Of a DNA stretch of 64,000 nucleotides, positions 1-8,472 are shown piece after piece. The notes beneath the pieces were generated by a model. It saw only the letters and a program-made list of their open reading frames with translations, had not been told where the DNA came from and searched no databases. This stretch comes from Bacteroides sp. Marseille-P3684 (GTDB lineage Bacteria > Bacteroidota > Bacteroidia > Bacteroidales > Bacteroidaceae). Where the stretch lies: NCBI RefSeq assembly GCF_900291465.1, contig NZ_LT985808.1:1-64000 (forward strand), given 5' to 3'. The position numbers and the translations under genes were made by a program. Position 1 is the first letter of the stretch. Each line of letters opens with the position of its first letter.

Positions 1-122
1 TGCCGACGGCTTCCTTCAGATTTCACCTCGCGATGAACACCCTTGCCTGGGGCTATGTAATTCCCGCTATTAGGGCTTACTCGGGACTTGCACCCGTTAG
101 ACAACACTCATGCCGAGCGTAC
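1..122 (-). ncRNA. Group II intron, 5' end of domain I (runs off the window)
   Basis: Read on the minus strand, this stretch matches from memory the conserved start of bacterial group II intron RNAs: a GTACGC-like 5' end, then GGGTGCAAGTCCC (about 82-95), and further in CTGAAGGAAGC (9-19). The rest of the ribozyme and any reverse transcriptase would lie left of base 1. The 5' end sits directly after the terminator hairpin and T-run of the FKBP gene, which is the classic target of class C introns. The class is inferred from that placement. The usual 5' end is GTGYG, so GTACG is slightly atypical. Confidence 0.75.
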
Positions 123-123
123 T

Positions 124-166
124 AAAATGACGTCCCGGCTGTTCTGTTCCAACAACCGGGACGTCA
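124..166 (-). terminator. Rho-independent terminator of the glyS-FKBP transcript
   Basis: An 11-bp perfect stem, TGACGTCCCGG (128-138) with CCGGGACGTCA (156-166), is extended inward by TGTT/AACA after one mismatch. On the minus strand it is followed by TTTT (124-127). It lies 36 bp past the stop of the FKBP gene and abuts the group II intron. Confidence 0.85.
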
Positions 167-202
167 AATGCGATCAGTACGCTATCTATATACTCAGAAA
201 AG

Positions 203-895
203 TCAATTCATCCACACCGGCTTTTCCTCCCCTGCACTCCAGATACCGCACAGGGCGATGTCAAACACAAGCACCGAGTGGGCGGGGATGTTGTCGCGGT
301 CGGTGGTGCCATACCCCAAGGCTGCGGGAATATAGACCAACCAACGGTCGCCCTTGTATTGCCAGTCGGACAGGCGACGGTCGCCTTCGTACATCTCCTG
401 CAAGGCTGTGGTAAAACCGGTGACCAGTCCACTTACGGCGAACGTGGAGGGAGTGGTAATCTCATAGTCCAAGTCGGAAGTGAACGTTCCGTCGAAACGC
501 TCGCCATTGATAAGGGTACCCTTGTAGTGCACGTACACCGAGTCGGTATACAGCACGGAGCGGCAGTCAGACGCCCCCAAGGCCGCATCGGCAAGTTTCC
601 GGGCGTCCTGTAATACCTTCACGTAGATATAGTCATCCACCTCACCTTCCGCCACGGGAACATTGACGCCCGTGGAGCCGGTGCCCGAAGTATAATCCTG
701 CAAATAGGAGCGGAAGATCTTCCATTCTCCCGAAGCCTCATGGGCATGCGCCACATCGGCAATGGAGTCCAGAAAATGTTCGTTGCGCACTTTCCAGTCG
801 GCGTACGGGTCAGCCTCCTTGGTCTCATCGCAGGATGTCAATGCTCCCATACTCAACAACAGCAGCCCAATCAGCAGAAACAAACTTTTCTTCAT
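203..895 (-). CDS. FKBP-type peptidyl-prolyl cis-trans isomerase lipoprotein
   Basis: A 230-residue predicted lipoprotein. An N-terminal hydrophobic stretch ends in LTSC, with Cys22 as the likely lipidation site, so it should be anchored in the cell envelope. Residues about 116-218 form an FKBP domain: VHYKGTLINGERFDGTF at the start, LVTGFTTALQEMYEGD in the middle, and a IPAALGYG loop before IPAHSVLVFDI. Such proteins catalyse proline isomerisation and help fold exported proteins. The gap to glyS upstream is only 10 bp, so the two genes are probably cotranscribed, and a strong terminator follows. The client proteins cannot be told from the sequence. Confidence 0.88.
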   Translation of the reverse strand: MKKSLFLLIGLLLLSMGALTSCDETKEADPYADWKVRNEHFLDSIADVAHAHEASGEWKIFRSYLQDYTSGTGSTGVNVPVAEGEVDDYIYVKVLQDARKLADAALGASDCRSVLYTDSVYVHYKGTLINGERFDGTFTSDLDYEITTPSTFAVSGLVTGFTTALQEMYEGDRRLSDWQYKGDRWLVYIPAALGYGTTDRDNIPAHSVLVFDIALCGIWSAGEEKPVWMN

Positions 896-905
896 AGATT
901 CATCC

Positions 906-2450
906 TTAAATCAGTGTCTTCAACAGACTGGTTATACTTACCTTGTCGGCGATGATGCCGTTCAGCTCTGCAATGGGCACACGCTCCTGCTGCATCGTGT
1001 CGCGGTCACGCAGCGTCACGCAGTTGTCTTCCAGCGTCTGATGGTCGACGGTGATGCAATAGGGGGTACCGATGGCATCCTGACGGCGGTAACGCTTGCC
1101 GATGGAGTCCTTCTCGTCGTACTGGCAGTTGAAGTGGAAGCGCAGGTCGCTGATGATTTCGCGCGCCTTCTCAGGCAGACCGTCTTTCTTCACCAGGGGG
1201 AGCACCGCCAACTTCACGGGAGCGAGTGCGGCAGGCAGTTTCAGCACGACGCGGGTCTCACCGTTCTCCAGGGCCTCTTCCTTGTAGGAAGCACACATCA
1301 CACTCAGGAACATGCGGTCTACACCGATGGAAGTCTCGATGACGTACGGGGTATAGGACTCGTTCAGCTCGGGGTCGAAGTACTTGATGCTCTTGCCGCT
1401 GTACTTCTCATGCTGGGACAGGTCGAAGTTGGTACGCGAATGGATACCCTCCACCTCCTTGAAGCCGAAGGGCATCTTGAACTCGATGTCCGTAGCGGCA
1501 TTGGCGTAGTGGGCCAGCTTCTCGTGGTCGTGGTAACGGTAGTGGTCTTCGCCGAAGCCCAGTGCCTCGTGCCATTTCAGACGGGTCTCCTTCCACTTCT
1601 TGAACCACTCCAGCTCGGTGCCGGGGCGAACGAAGAACTGCATCTCCATCTGCTCGAACTCGCGCATGCGGAAGATGAACTGACGTGCCACAATCTCGTT
1701 ACGGAAGGCCTTGCCGATCTGGGCAATGCCGAAGGGCACTTTCATGCGGCCGGTCTTCTGCACATTGAGGAAGTTCACGAAGATGCCCTGCGCCGTCTCG
1801 GGGCGGAGGTACACTTTCATGGCACCGTCAGCCGTCGAGCCCATTTCGGTGGCGAACATCAGGTTGAACTGACGCACCTCGGTCCAGTTCTTGGTACCGG
1901 AGATGGGGCAGACGATTTCCTCATCGAGGATAATCTGGCGCAACTCGTTCAGGTCGTTGGCGTTCATTGCCTTCGAATAGCGTTCGTGCAAGGCGTCGCG
2001 CTTTGCCTGGTGTTCGAGCACGCGTGCGTTGGTGCTGCGGAACTGAGCCTCGTCAAAGGCGTCACCGAAACGCTTGGCTGCCTTTGCCACTTCCTTGTTT
2101 ATCTTCTCGTCGTATTTGGCTATTTGGTCTTCAATCAGGACATCCGCCCGGTAGCGCTTCTTCGAGTCGCGGTTGTCTATCAACGGGTCGTTGAAGGCAT
2201 CCACGTGACCCGAGGCCTTCCAGATGGTAGGATGCATGAAGATGGCCGAGTCGATGCCCACAATGTTCTCGTGGAGCAGCACCATGCTCTGCCACCAATA
2301 TTGCTTGATGTTGTTTTTCAACTCTACACCCATCTGACCGTAGTCGTACACTGCGCCCAGACCGTCATAGATGTCGCTTGACGGAAATACGAAACCGTAC
2401 TCCTTGCAGTGCGACACGATCTTCTTGAATACATCTTCTTGTTGTGCCAT
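906..2450 (-). CDS. glyS: Glycine--tRNA ligase (dimeric class II type)
   Basis: 514 residues, the length of the homodimeric alpha2 glycyl-tRNA synthetase that charges tRNA-Gly in the cytoplasm. Visible landmarks are the N-terminal GLGAVYDYGQMGVELKNN (30-47), the RPETAQG motif (216-222), class II motif 2 around FRNEIVARQF (249-258) and REFEQ (263-267), and a motif 3 region with ETSIGVDRMFL. A C-terminal anticodon-binding domain follows. The frame is open 14 codons further upstream, but the ATG at 2450 begins the conserved MAQQED start and is preferred. The FKBP gene follows after 10 bp. The enzyme is not the separate alpha/beta-chain form found in many proteobacteria. Confidence 0.95.
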   Translation of the reverse strand: MAQQEDVFKKIVSHCKEYGFVFPSSDIYDGLGAVYDYGQMGVELKNNIKQYWWQSMVLLHENIVGIDSAIFMHPTIWKASGHVDAFNDPLIDNRDSKKRYRADVLIEDQIAKYDEKINKEVAKAAKRFGDAFDEAQFRSTNARVLEHQAKRDALHERYSKAMNANDLNELRQIILDEEIVCPISGTKNWTEVRQFNLMFATEMGSTADGAMKVYLRPETAQGIFVNFLNVQKTGRMKVPFGIAQIGKAFRNEIVARQFIFRMREFEQMEMQFFVRPGTELEWFKKWKETRLKWHEALGFGEDHYRYHDHEKLAHYANAATDIEFKMPFGFKEVEGIHSRTNFDLSQHEKYSGKSIKYFDPELNESYTPYVIETSIGVDRMFLSVMCASYKEEALENGETRVVLKLPAALAPVKLAVLPLVKKDGLPEKAREIISDLRFHFNCQYDEKDSIGKRYRRQDAIGTPYCITVDHQTLEDNCVTLRDRDTMQQERVPIAELNGIIADKVSITSLLKTLI

Positions 2451-2545
2451 TGTATTTAAATCTTTTTCTTTGCCCGTATGCTCGGTGGGCAAGCTGGCCT
2501 CTACATAAGGTCCGGACTTGCCGCCCCTTCGTATGGAAGGAAGTG

Positions 2546-2553
2546 CAAAGTAA
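2546..2553 (-). promoter_or_regulatory. Candidate -7 box for glyS
   Basis: On the minus strand TTACTTTG, followed by C, matches the Bacteroidetes -7 element TAnnTTTG except at its second base. It lies about 95 bp upstream of the glyS ATG. No good -33 TTTG is seen. Confidence 0.4.
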
Positions 2554-2846
2554 ATGATTTTTTTCGTATCCGTCCGTATCTCCTTGCCAGTCTTATTATT
2601 CTTTCACACTAGAATGGCAGTAAATAAGGGCTTTTCGTTACAATCTCACACATCGGGACCGTACCGGATGACAACTGCGAAACGACTTCCGGCTCCTGCT
2701 TGCACCGCTGCCCAAGGGGCGGCGGAATGCTATATATAATAAGGTATAGGAGGACGGAGTTCCCTCCACCGGCATGCCTCCCGGTCCGTCCGATATTAAA
2801 ATTCCCTAAAAAGGGCAATGCCGGCTGATTTTCAGGCGGACGTCCT

Positions 2847-2876
2847 TTTGCCGGTTGGAGAAAAGCGATACATTTG
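2847..2876 (+). promoter_or_regulatory. Promoter of the TetR/exporter operon
   Basis: TTTG at 2847-2850 and TACATTTG at 2869-2876 are separated by 18 bp, close to the Bacteroidetes consensus. The start of transcription should fall near 2883, about 40 bp before the tetR ATG. Confidence 0.68.
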
Positions 2877-2879
2877 CAT

Positions 2880-2893
2880 TAACAACATTGTTA
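2880..2893. promoter_or_regulatory. Candidate operator dyad at the TetR promoter
   Basis: TAACAA, two bases, then TTGTTA forms a perfect 6-bp inverted repeat. It sits immediately after the -7 box, over the expected transcription start. That is the position expected for an autoregulating TetR repressor. The half-sites are short, so the assignment is tentative. Confidence 0.42.
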
Positions 2894-2924
2894 GTCACTT
2901 CAGTTAAACCAATCTGACAGCACC

Positions 2925-3557
2925 ATGCAGACAACAGACAGACACACGGAAGACACTGAGACCAAAATCCTTAAGGCTGCCGAGAGGGAGTTCCTGGAAA
3001 AGGGCTACGGAGGAGCGAGGACCACATCCATCGCCGAGGCCGCCGGCGTCACGCACGCCATGCTTCACTACTATTTCCGTACGAAGGACAAGCTTTTCGA
3101 ACGGATTGTCACCGAGAAGATGGGACTGCTGAGCGAAATCATGCTGAGCGCCATCGAGGAGAGCGACCTGCCCCTGCCTGACAAGATACGGCAGGGGGTG
3201 GAGCGGCACTTCGACTTCCTCACGGCAAACCCGGACCTGCCGCGCTTCATCGTGAACGAAATCTACAGCCGTCCGGAACGTATCAAACTGATGACGGGGG
3301 AGCTGCAGCCGACTGCCACCCGGGTGCTGCACAACTTGCAGACGGAAATCGACCGTTGTGCGGCACAGGGACTTTGCCGACGGGTGGACGCACGGATGCT
3401 GCTCGTCGACATCGTGTCTCTCAATGTATTCCTGTTCATCGCCACCCCAATCCTGCAGGGGGCGCTGGGAGGTCTCTTCGGGAGCAGGGAGGAATTTTTC
3501 CGGATGCGCAGGGAGGAGAATGTACGGACCATACTGACTAAACTGGGAATCGAATGA
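2925..3557 (+). CDS. TetR/AcrR family repressor of the exporter operon
   Basis: 210 residues. The N-terminal DNA-binding domain is clear: helices around TKILKAAEREFLEKGYGGARTT-type residues 13-34, a helix-turn-helix at about 33-52 (SIAEAAGVTHAMLHYYF), then the KDKLFE segment. The rest is the divergent ligand-binding, dimerising domain. It is the first gene of a seven-gene unit whose other members build an exporter. Its stop overlaps the next start by 4 bp (ATGA). This suggests a local repressor released by the exported compound, as known for CecR beside ybhGFSR in E. coli. The ligand cannot be predicted. Confidence 0.88.
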   Translation: MQTTDRHTEDTETKILKAAEREFLEKGYGGARTTSIAEAAGVTHAMLHYYFRTKDKLFERIVTEKMGLLSEIMLSAIEESDLPLPDKIRQGVERHFDFLTANPDLPRFIVNEIYSRPERIKLMTGELQPTATRVLHNLQTEIDRCAAQGLCRRVDARMLLVDIVSLNVFLFIATPILQGALGGLFGSREEFFRMRREENVRTILTKLGIE

Positions 3558-4846
3558 ATACGCTCAGACATTACTGGCTCCTGGCACTGATGTGCTGCAC
3601 CGCCATACACCTCGCGGCGCAGGAGCTGACCCTGGAGGAATGTGTCGGACGGGCGCAGGCGAACTACCCGCTCATCCGCAAGTACGACATCCTGGAACGG
3701 ACGACCGCGGTCAACCTCTCGGACATCCGCAAGGGCTGGCTGCCGCAGCTGTCGGTCTACGGACAGGGCACCGTGCAGAACGAGACGCCTTCCTTCCCGG
3801 ACGCGCTCGCAGGGATGCTCCGACAGAACGGGATGAACCTGGAGGGACTGGACAACTGGCAGTACAAGGTCGGCGCGGACCTCAGCCAGACCGTGTGGGA
3901 CGGCGGGGCGTCCCGGTCGCAACGGAACGTCGAACGGGCACGCGAGGCGGAGCGGCGGACGTCGGTGGACGTGCAGCTCCATGCCGTCCGGCAACGGGTG
4001 GAGGACCTCTTCTTCGGCATCCTGCTCGTGGAGGAACAGGTGCGTCAGACGGAAGCCACCCTGTCGCTGCTCCGGAGCAACCTGGAGCGGCTGAGGGTGA
4101 TGCACCGCAACGGCACCGCCATGCAGTGTGACGTCGACAGGATGGAAGCGCAATGTCTCGTCTCCCGGCAACAGCTGACGCAGGCGGAGAGCACGGCGGC
4201 AACCTTCCGCAGACTGCTCGGACTCTTCGTCGGGGAGCCGCTGGAGGGACGGACGCTGGCGCTCCCGGACGCGGAGCTTCCCACGGACCTGACGCCGGCA
4301 CGCCCCGAGCTGAAGCTGTTCGACGCACGGTTGCTCACCAACGAGGCGCGGCAGGCGGACGTCACGGCGGGCGTCATGCCCCGTGTCGGACTGTTCGCCC
4401 AGGCGTACTACGGCTATCCGGGATTCAACTACTTCGAGAGCATGATGCAGCACGACCTCTCGCTCAACCTGCTGGCAGGCGTAAGAGTCTCCTGGAACAT
4501 CGGGGCGCTCTACACGAAGCGGAACGCCCGGCAACGGCTGCGCCTCTCGTCCGCCGACATCGCTGCCGAGCGGGATGCCTTCCTCTTCAACAACCGGCTG
4601 GAGGTGCGGGAACAGCTCGACCGCATCGACGAGCTGAAGAGGGTCATGGAGGACGACAGCCGCATCGTCGAACTGCGCACCAACGTGCGGCGGGCTGCCG
4701 AGTCACAACTGACGAACGGGGTCATCGACACCACCGACCTGCTGGGCAAGCTGACCGACGAGAACCGGGCACGGCTCGACGCGTCCTACCACCGCATCCA
4801 GCTGCTGCAACACATTTACCAACTTAAACACACCGTGAACCAATGA
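3554..4846 (+). CDS. TolC-family outer membrane efflux protein
   Basis: 430 residues with a signal peptide ending near LAAQ (about residue 22), followed by the ELTLEECVGRAQANYPLIRK start typical of the outer-membrane efflux family. Long amphipathic helices rich in Arg, Glu and Gln, plus a second repeat beginning near SWNIGALYTKRNARQRL, fit the two-repeat alpha-barrel/beta-barrel channel. It overlaps tetR by 4 bp and the next gene by 4 bp, so translation is probably coupled. It should form the outer-membrane exit duct of the ABC exporter encoded downstream. Confidence 0.9.
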   Translation: MNTLRHYWLLALMCCTAIHLAAQELTLEECVGRAQANYPLIRKYDILERTTAVNLSDIRKGWLPQLSVYGQGTVQNETPSFPDALAGMLRQNGMNLEGLDNWQYKVGADLSQTVWDGGASRSQRNVERAREAERRTSVDVQLHAVRQRVEDLFFGILLVEEQVRQTEATLSLLRSNLERLRVMHRNGTAMQCDVDRMEAQCLVSRQQLTQAESTAATFRRLLGLFVGEPLEGRTLALPDAELPTDLTPARPELKLFDARLLTNEARQADVTAGVMPRVGLFAQAYYGYPGFNYFESMMQHDLSLNLLAGVRVSWNIGALYTKRNARQRLRLSSADIAAERDAFLFNNRLEVREQLDRIDELKRVMEDDSRIVELRTNVRRAAESQLTNGVIDTTDLLGKLTDENRARLDASYHRIQLLQHIYQLKHTVNQ

Positions 4847-5730
4847 AACAGACTGCCTTTCTCCTTGCTGTCGCCTGCCTGGCGGGTGCCTGCGGGAACG
4901 ACCGGGACTATGATGCCACGGGCATCTTCGAAGCCAACACCGTGACCGTCTCCGCCGAGACGGCGGGGAAGATTCTCCGCCTCGACCTCGACGAGGGCGA
5001 CAGCCTCACCATGGGACAATCCGTCGGCATCGTCGACACCACTCAGCTCGCCCTCCGGCGGAAACAGCTGCAAAGCCGGCAACGGGCCGCCGAACAGACC
5101 TCGCCCGACATCGCCGCACAGGCGGCAGCCCTGCGTGCACAGATTGCACACCAGCAGGAGGAGTGCGCCCGCATCGGACGGCTGCTGGCGGACGGAGCGG
5201 CGACCGGGAAACAGGCGGACGATGCACGCGCCCGGCTGAACGTCCTGCGCGGACAGCTCGATGCCCTCCTCTCCACCCTCGGCAAGAACCGCAGCTCCAT
5301 CAGCGAGAATGCGTCCGCCTTGCAGTATGAACGGGAGGAGGTCGAGGAACAGCTGCGGAAGAGCCGCATCACCGCCCCGCTCACGGGGACAGTCCTGCTC
5401 AAGTATGCCGAAGCGGGGGAATATGCCACGCCGGGGCGTCCGCTGTTCAAGATGGCGGACCTCGACAAGGTCTACTTCCGCTGCTACTTCACCGCCGCCC
5501 AGCTCGCCCACCTCAGGTTGGGACAGGAGGTGACCGTCATCGCGGACTTCGGCGGGGACGAACAGTACGAATACCCGGGACGTGTCACCTGGATTGCGCA
5601 GGAGAGCGAGTTCACGCCCAAGGCCATCCAGACCCGCGACTCCCGGGCGAACCTGGTGTATGCCGTCAAGGTAGCCGTGAAGAACGACGGACGGCTGAAG
5701 CTCGGACAATACGGGGAAGTGCGCCTATGA
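4843..5730 (+). CDS. HlyD/EmrA-type membrane fusion lipoprotein
   Basis: 295 residues. The N-terminus ends in LAGAC, giving a lipidated Cys17. A biotinyl/lipoyl-like segment follows (GKILRLDLDEGDSLTMGQ), then a long Gln/Arg/Glu-rich coiled hairpin at about 70-170. The returning lipoyl half (RITAPLTGTVLLKYAEAGEYATPG) and a beta-barrel domain with YFRCYFTAAQLAHLRLGQEV complete the family architecture. This adaptor should bridge the inner-membrane ABC-2 permeases and the TolC-like channel across the periplasm. It overlaps both neighbours by 4 bp. Confidence 0.9.
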   Translation: MKQTAFLLAVACLAGACGNDRDYDATGIFEANTVTVSAETAGKILRLDLDEGDSLTMGQSVGIVDTTQLALRRKQLQSRQRAAEQTSPDIAAQAAALRAQIAHQQEECARIGRLLADGAATGKQADDARARLNVLRGQLDALLSTLGKNRSSISENASALQYEREEVEEQLRKSRITAPLTGTVLLKYAEAGEYATPGRPLFKMADLDKVYFRCYFTAAQLAHLRLGQEVTVIADFGGDEQYEYPGRVTWIAQESEFTPKAIQTRDSRANLVYAVKVAVKNDGRLKLGQYGEVRL

Positions 5731-6641
5731 ACAGCCTCATCGACATCCGCGGACTCACCAAGGACTACGGACGGACCACCGCCCTCCGCGAGGTGACCTT
5801 CTCCGTCCCCGAGGGGAGCATCTTCGGGCTCATCGGACCCGACGGAGCCGGGAAGACCACCCTCTACCGCATCCTTGCCACCCTGCTCACCCCCGACCGG
5901 GGTACGGCGACCGTCGCCGGACTGGACGTAGCCCGTGAGTTCAGACAGCTGCGCACGCTCATCGGCTACATGCCCGAACGCTTCTCACTCTACCCCGACC
6001 TGACCGTCGACGAGAACCTGCACTTCTTCGCCTCGCTCTTCGGCGTGAAGGTCAGGGACCACTTCGACCTCATTGCCCCGATATTCAGCCAGCTCGCCCG
6101 CTTCCCCAACCGCAGGGCAGGAGCCTTGTCCGGCGGCATGAAGCAGAAGCTGGCACTGAGCTGCGCCCTCATCCACCGTCCGCGCATCCTGCTGCTCGAC
6201 GAGCCCACCACCGGGGTGGACGCCGTGTCGCGCAGCGAGTTCTGGGGGATGCTCGCCACCCTGAGGGAGAAGGGCATCACCATCCTCGTCTCGACCTCCT
6301 ACATGGACGAGGCAGCGCGTTGCGACCGGATTGCCCTGCTCCACCGGGGACGCATCCTCGGCATCGACACGCCCACGCGCCTCACCGCCCGGCTCGGGGA
6401 CCCGCTCTACGCCGCTTCCGCCGGGGAGATGTACCCACTCCTGCTTGCCCTGCGCGGCATGCCGGACGTGAAGGACTGCTACACCTTCGGGGCGACACTC
6501 CACGTGGTCGCCGACGAAGGGTTCGACCCGGACGGGACGGAGACCGCCCTCCGCCGGCAGGGACTGGCGGACGTCCGCATCCGTCCGGTGGAAGCCACCA
6601 TCGAAGACCTGTTCATCAAACTTGCACAACATGAAGACTAG
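5727..6641 (+). CDS. ABC transporter ATP-binding protein (first half, YbhF-like)
   Basis: 304 residues of a DrrA/YbhF-type ATPase. Walker A is GPDGAGKT at about 37-44, the signature LSGGMKQ is at 134-140 and Walker B ILLLDE at about 154-159, followed by TTGVD and a switch Ser in STSYMDEAARC. All catalytic motifs look intact. The C-terminal 80 residues form the accessory region usual in ABC-2 exporter ATPases. In E. coli YbhF the two nucleotide-binding domains are fused; here they are separate overlapping genes. It should energise the two permeases encoded downstream, working as a heterodimer with the next protein. Confidence 0.92.
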   Translation: MNSLIDIRGLTKDYGRTTALREVTFSVPEGSIFGLIGPDGAGKTTLYRILATLLTPDRGTATVAGLDVAREFRQLRTLIGYMPERFSLYPDLTVDENLHFFASLFGVKVRDHFDLIAPIFSQLARFPNRRAGALSGGMKQKLALSCALIHRPRILLLDEPTTGVDAVSRSEFWGMLATLREKGITILVSTSYMDEAARCDRIALLHRGRILGIDTPTRLTARLGDPLYAASAGEMYPLLLALRGMPDVKDCYTFGATLHVVADEGFDPDGTETALRRQGLADVRIRPVEATIEDLFIKLAQHED

Positions 6642-7374
6642 CGAAAACGTCATCTCCGTCCGCCACCTCACGAAGCGGTTTGGCGACTTCACCGCCGTCG
6701 ACGACCTCAGCCTCGACGTCCGGAAGGGGGAAATCTTCGGCTTCCTGGGCGCCAACGGAGCCGGCAAGACCACCGCCATGCGCATGCTCTGCGGACTCAG
6801 CCGCCCCACGTCGGGCAGCGGCACGGTCGCCGGGTTCGACATCGTCCGCCAACCGGAGGACATCAAGCGGCACATCGGCTACATGAGCCAGAAGTTCTCA
6901 CTCTACGGGCAGCTCACCGTCCGCGAGAACCTCACCCTCTTCGCCACCATCTACGGCATGCCGGCATCCGACATCCGACGGAAGGCCGACGAAGCCTGCC
7001 GCGCCCTGGGCATGGACGGCGTCCGCGACCGCCCCGTCAGAGACCTGCCCCTCGGCTGGAAGCAGCGGCTCGCCTTCACCGCCGCCACCCTGCACACCCC
7101 GGACATCGTCTTCCTCGACGAGCCGACGGGCGGAGTCGACCCTGCCACCCGCCGGAAGTTCTGGGAGATGATTTACCGGGCTTCGTCCGAGGGTATGACC
7201 CTCTTCGTGACGACCCACTACCTCGACGAGGCGGAGTACTGCCACCGCGTGTCCATCATGGTCGACGGACGCATCCGGGCGCTCGACAGTCCTGCCGGGC
7301 TCAAGCAGCAGTTCCGCGCCGCGACCATGGACGAGGTGTTCCGCATCGTGGCACAGGATGCCCGTCGCACGTAA
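6631..7374 (+). CDS. ABC transporter ATP-binding protein (second half, YbhF-like)
   Basis: 247 residues. Walker A GANGAGKT lies at about 40-47 and Walker B IVFLDE near 159-164, followed by PTGGVDP and TTHYLDEAEYC. The signature motif is degenerate: LPLGWKQR (139-146) replaces LSGGQ. This is typical of the second domain of such pairs and suggests one of the two ATP sites is weak. The ATG at 6631 overlaps the previous stop by 11 bp. A TTG nine bases earlier is in frame but less likely. Partner of the preceding ATPase. Confidence 0.9.
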   Translation: MKTSENVISVRHLTKRFGDFTAVDDLSLDVRKGEIFGFLGANGAGKTTAMRMLCGLSRPTSGSGTVAGFDIVRQPEDIKRHIGYMSQKFSLYGQLTVRENLTLFATIYGMPASDIRRKADEACRALGMDGVRDRPVRDLPLGWKQRLAFTAATLHTPDIVFLDEPTGGVDPATRRKFWEMIYRASSEGMTLFVTTHYLDEAEYCHRVSIMVDGRIRALDSPAGLKQQFRAATMDEVFRIVAQDARRT

Positions 7375-7418
7375 GCCCGTCCCCGTTCACCGATTGCCAA
7401 CAACCAAACAGCCAAGCC

Positions 7419-8465
7419 ATGTCCATCTTCCGCTCACTCATCCGGAAAGAGGTGCTCCACCTCCTGCGCGACCCGCGCACGGTCACCGTCGTGCTCGTCA
7501 TGCCCGTCGTCCTGCTGCTGCTCTTCGGCTTCGCCATCTCGACCGAAGTCAACGGCGTCCGGCTCCTCGCCGTCGTCGGTCAGCACACCGACGAGACCCA
7601 CCGCCTGCTCGAACGCTTCCGCTCCAACCCCTGTTTCACGCTCGAAGGCATCGTCGCCCCACACGAGGCGGACGACCTGCTGCGGCAGGGGAAGGCGGAC
7701 GCCGTCCTCGTCCTCCGCACCGACGGCGGACAGCTCACCCATCAGGTCATCACCGACGCCTCGAACACCAACCTGGCGCAGACCGCCACCGCCTACATCG
7801 AGAGCGTCGCATCCGGCGAGTCCTCCTCGCCCATCGTCCTCCATACGCTCTACAATCCGCAGCTCAAGAGCGCCTACCAGTTCGTACCCGGCATCATGGG
7901 GATGATATTCATCCTCATCTGCTCCATGATGACCTCCGTGTCCATCGTCAGCGAGCGGGAGTCGAGCACCATGGACCTGCTGCTCGTGTCGCCCGTCCGT
8001 CCGCGGACCATCATCCTGGGCAAGCTCGTCCCCTACTTCCTGCTCTCGTGCCTGCTCCTCGGACTGATGCTCACCCTGAGCTACACCGTCCTCGGGCTTC
8101 CGTTCTCACCGAGCGCACTGCACGTCGTCTGGCTGAGCCTCCTCTACATCATCCTCGCCCTCGGACTGGGGATGCTCGTCTCCACGCTCGTCTCGACCCA
8201 GGTGGCGGCACTCCTCGTGTCGGGCATGCTGTTCATGGTGCCTGTCATCATGCTCTCGGGCATGATTTTCCCCGTCGAGAACATGCCGGTGGCGCTGCAG
8301 GGCGTGTCCTGCCTCATCCCGGCACGCTGGTACATCTCCGCCCTGCGCGTACTGATGATCCAGCAGCTGCCCGTCCGCCACATACTGCCCCAGACCGCCG
8401 TCCTCGCCCTCATGACGCTCGTCGTCCTGACGCTGGCTGCCAAGAAGTTCAACCTACGAAAATGA
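7419..8465 (+). CDS. ABC-2 type permease 1 (YbhS/YbhR-like)
   Basis: 348 residues. A cytoplasmic N-terminus (FRSLIRKEVLHLLRDPRTV) leads into a first membrane helix (about 24-42). A large periplasmic loop of about 130 residues follows, then five more hydrophobic segments starting at GIMGMIFILICSMMTSVSIV. The ERESSTMDLLLVSPVRP coupling segment after the second helix is characteristic of ABC-2 membrane proteins. It follows the ATPase by 44 bp and precedes its paralogue by 7 bp. Probably pairs with permease 2 to make the drug- or lipid-exporting channel. Confidence 0.9.
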   Translation: MSIFRSLIRKEVLHLLRDPRTVTVVLVMPVVLLLLFGFAISTEVNGVRLLAVVGQHTDETHRLLERFRSNPCFTLEGIVAPHEADDLLRQGKADAVLVLRTDGGQLTHQVITDASNTNLAQTATAYIESVASGESSSPIVLHTLYNPQLKSAYQFVPGIMGMIFILICSMMTSVSIVSERESSTMDLLLVSPVRPRTIILGKLVPYFLLSCLLLGLMLTLSYTVLGLPFSPSALHVVWLSLLYIILALGLGMLVSTLVSTQVAALLVSGMLFMVPVIMLSGMIFPVENMPVALQGVSCLIPARWYISALRVLMIQQLPVRHILPQTAVLALMTLVVLTLAAKKFNLRK

Positions 8466-8472
8466 CCCGCCC

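Larger units (their letters stand above)
2451..2924. other. Divergent intergenic region between glyS and tetR
   Basis: 474 bp with no convincing gene. It holds the likely glyS promoter near 2546-2553 (minus), the consensus promoter of the TetR operon at 2847-2876 (plus) and a small dyad at 2880-2893. Between 2560 and 2840 I see only mixed sequence with short GC-rich inverted repeats near 2750-2795, no RNA gene and no long repeat. Confidence 0.6.

Noticed and set aside
762-2381. Long open frame antisense to glyS
   Set aside because: It mirrors the glyS coding frame; its product has no domain and the opposite strand encodes a complete, recognisable synthetase.
2451-2540. T-box riboswitch in the glyS leader
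   Set aside because: The leader is short, I see no T-box sequence or specifier stem, and such elements are not expected in this phylum.
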